Origin: an uncultured bacterium
GTDB taxonomy: Bacteria; Bacillota; Clostridia; Lachnospirales; Lachnospiraceae
NCBI GenBank assembly: GCA_947088515.1
Contig: CAMUHA010000020.1
Coordinates: 1-24,944, forward strand
Length of the DNA stretch: 24,944 bases
Reading direction: 5' to 3'
Both the position numbers and the translations under genes were made by a program. Of this stretch, positions 24,667-24,944 are shown one piece after another (positions within the stretch are counted from its first letter, which is position 1; each line of letters opens with the position of its first letter). The notes under the pieces are model-generated. The model had not been told where the DNA came from. It ran no database searches and worked only from the letters and a program-made list of their open reading frames with translations.

Positions 24667-24900
24667 ATGTGGAGTTATGAGAAAAGATTGCAGTTTCCGG
24701 TTAACATAAAAGAACCTAATGCCAAAATTGCACAAGTAATTATGTCCCAATATGGCGGACCAGATGGGGAGCTTGGCGCTTCCATGAGATATATTTCTCA
24801 GAGGTATTCCATGCCTTATAATGAGGTGGCGGCTATTCTTACAGATATAGGTAGAGAAGCCCCTGAAATGTTCCATCTCAGGGGCTTGCGCTTTTTTTAG
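24667..24900 (+). pseudogene. cotJC: CotJC (manganese-catalase-like coat protein), truncated after about 64 residues
   Basis: The start is normal: an AAGGAGG site and MWSYEKRLQFPV, then QYGGPDGELGASMRYISQRYSMP and LTDIG (58-62). In intact CotJC (about 190 residues) LTDIG is followed by TEE[LF]-type sequence with Glu metal ligands and some 120 more residues. Here R63-E64 still fits, allowing one changed base, and after that the reading frame runs through a hairpin and stops at residue 77 with an unrelated tail. None of the remaining manganese-catalase domain is encoded in the window, so this copy cannot be functional as it stands. Either an element is inserted at about 24857-24860, or the 3' part was lost by deletion or rearrangement. 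Confidence 0.85.
24857..24898 (+). terminator. Strong hairpin terminator inside the broken cotJC
   Basis: AAGCCCCTGA (24857-24866) and TCAGGGGCTT (24878-24887) form a perfect ten-base stem with an 11-base loop, followed by GCGC and seven T (24892-24898). It starts exactly where similarity to CotJC ends, so it belongs to the foreign side of the junction. In the minus direction the stem is followed by TCTCT, a poorer terminator. Confidence 0.75.
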
Positions 24901-24944
24901 CGGTCTACCCTGCGGACAGTTTACGCTTTTTGCAACCGTGTAGC
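24858..24944. mobile_element. Possible end of an inserted element at cotJC
   Basis: From about 24858 to the window edge the sequence has no relation to cotJC. It holds the hairpin described above, a six-base inverted repeat around it (GGTAGA at 24850-24855, TCTACC at 24904-24909), and on the minus strand short reading frames entering from the edge that end at 24905-24907 (TAG) and 24921-24923 (TAA). Either could be the end of a gene of the element. Nothing in the 87 bases identifies a recombinase, so calling it mobile is inference from the abrupt gene break. Confidence 0.4.

Noticed and set aside
24589..24876. Minus-strand open frame over cotJB/cotJC reaching the junction
   Set aside because: It is a shadow of the cotJ genes. 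It does stay open across the junction to the window edge, but no protein family is recognisable.
1..24944. CRISPR arrays, tRNA or rRNA genes, riboswitches
   Set aside because: No regularly spaced repeats, cloverleaf-like segments, rRNA motifs or recognisable riboswitch cores were seen in the gaps between genes.

Overview
The window looks like a chromosomal segment of a spore-forming Firmicute, most likely a Lachnospiraceae-type gut Clostridium. The evidence is the AT-rich sequence with strong GGAGG-type ribosome sites, the miaB-mutS neighbourhood, a group B-like [FeFe] hydrogenase, feoAB, a DUF1292 protein and a cotJ spore-coat operon. The genus is inference. Eighteen of the 22 genes lie on the minus strand; the exceptions are the DUF1292 gene and the three cotJ genes.

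Layout on the minus strand, read from high to low coordinates, except where + is stated. At the right edge cotJA-cotJB-cotJC (+) starts behind a mother-cell-sigma-like promoter. cotJC stops matching its family after about 64 residues and runs straight into a strong hairpin terminator and unrelated DNA. Divergent from it is a tightly coupled four-gene transport operon (24021 to 17843): two ABC exporter half-transporters, a MATE efflux pump and an SLC13/ArsB-like permease. Then come feoA-feoB (ferrous iron uptake) with their own promoter and terminator, and a [FeFe] hydrogenase coupled to a compact UvrD-like helicase. The helicase overlaps tail-to-tail with the + strand DUF1292 gene. Next is a GH13 isoamylase/GlgX-like protein whose conserved catalytic regions are degenerate, followed by a DUF5662 (HD-like) protein and a small cysteine-rich protein with a strong terminator. 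An ECF sigma factor with a membrane-anchored, propeller-like regulator follows, ending in a hairpin. The last block is gtrA, a PD-(D/E)XK-like plus winged-helix protein, miaB, a SulP permease and the 5' part of mutS, which is cut by the left window edge.

Most of the window is housekeeping and transport. The points that stand out are the broken cotJC at the right edge, which may be the end of an inserted element interrupting a sporulation gene; the apparent GH13 pseudoenzyme; the unrecognised nuclease-fold/winged-helix protein upstream of miaB; and the cysteine-rich 'CGC'-repeat protein. I saw no CRISPR array, rRNA or tRNA gene, and no gene-free stretch longer than 300 bases; the longest are about 190-200 bases, at 8424-8624 and 24022-24226.
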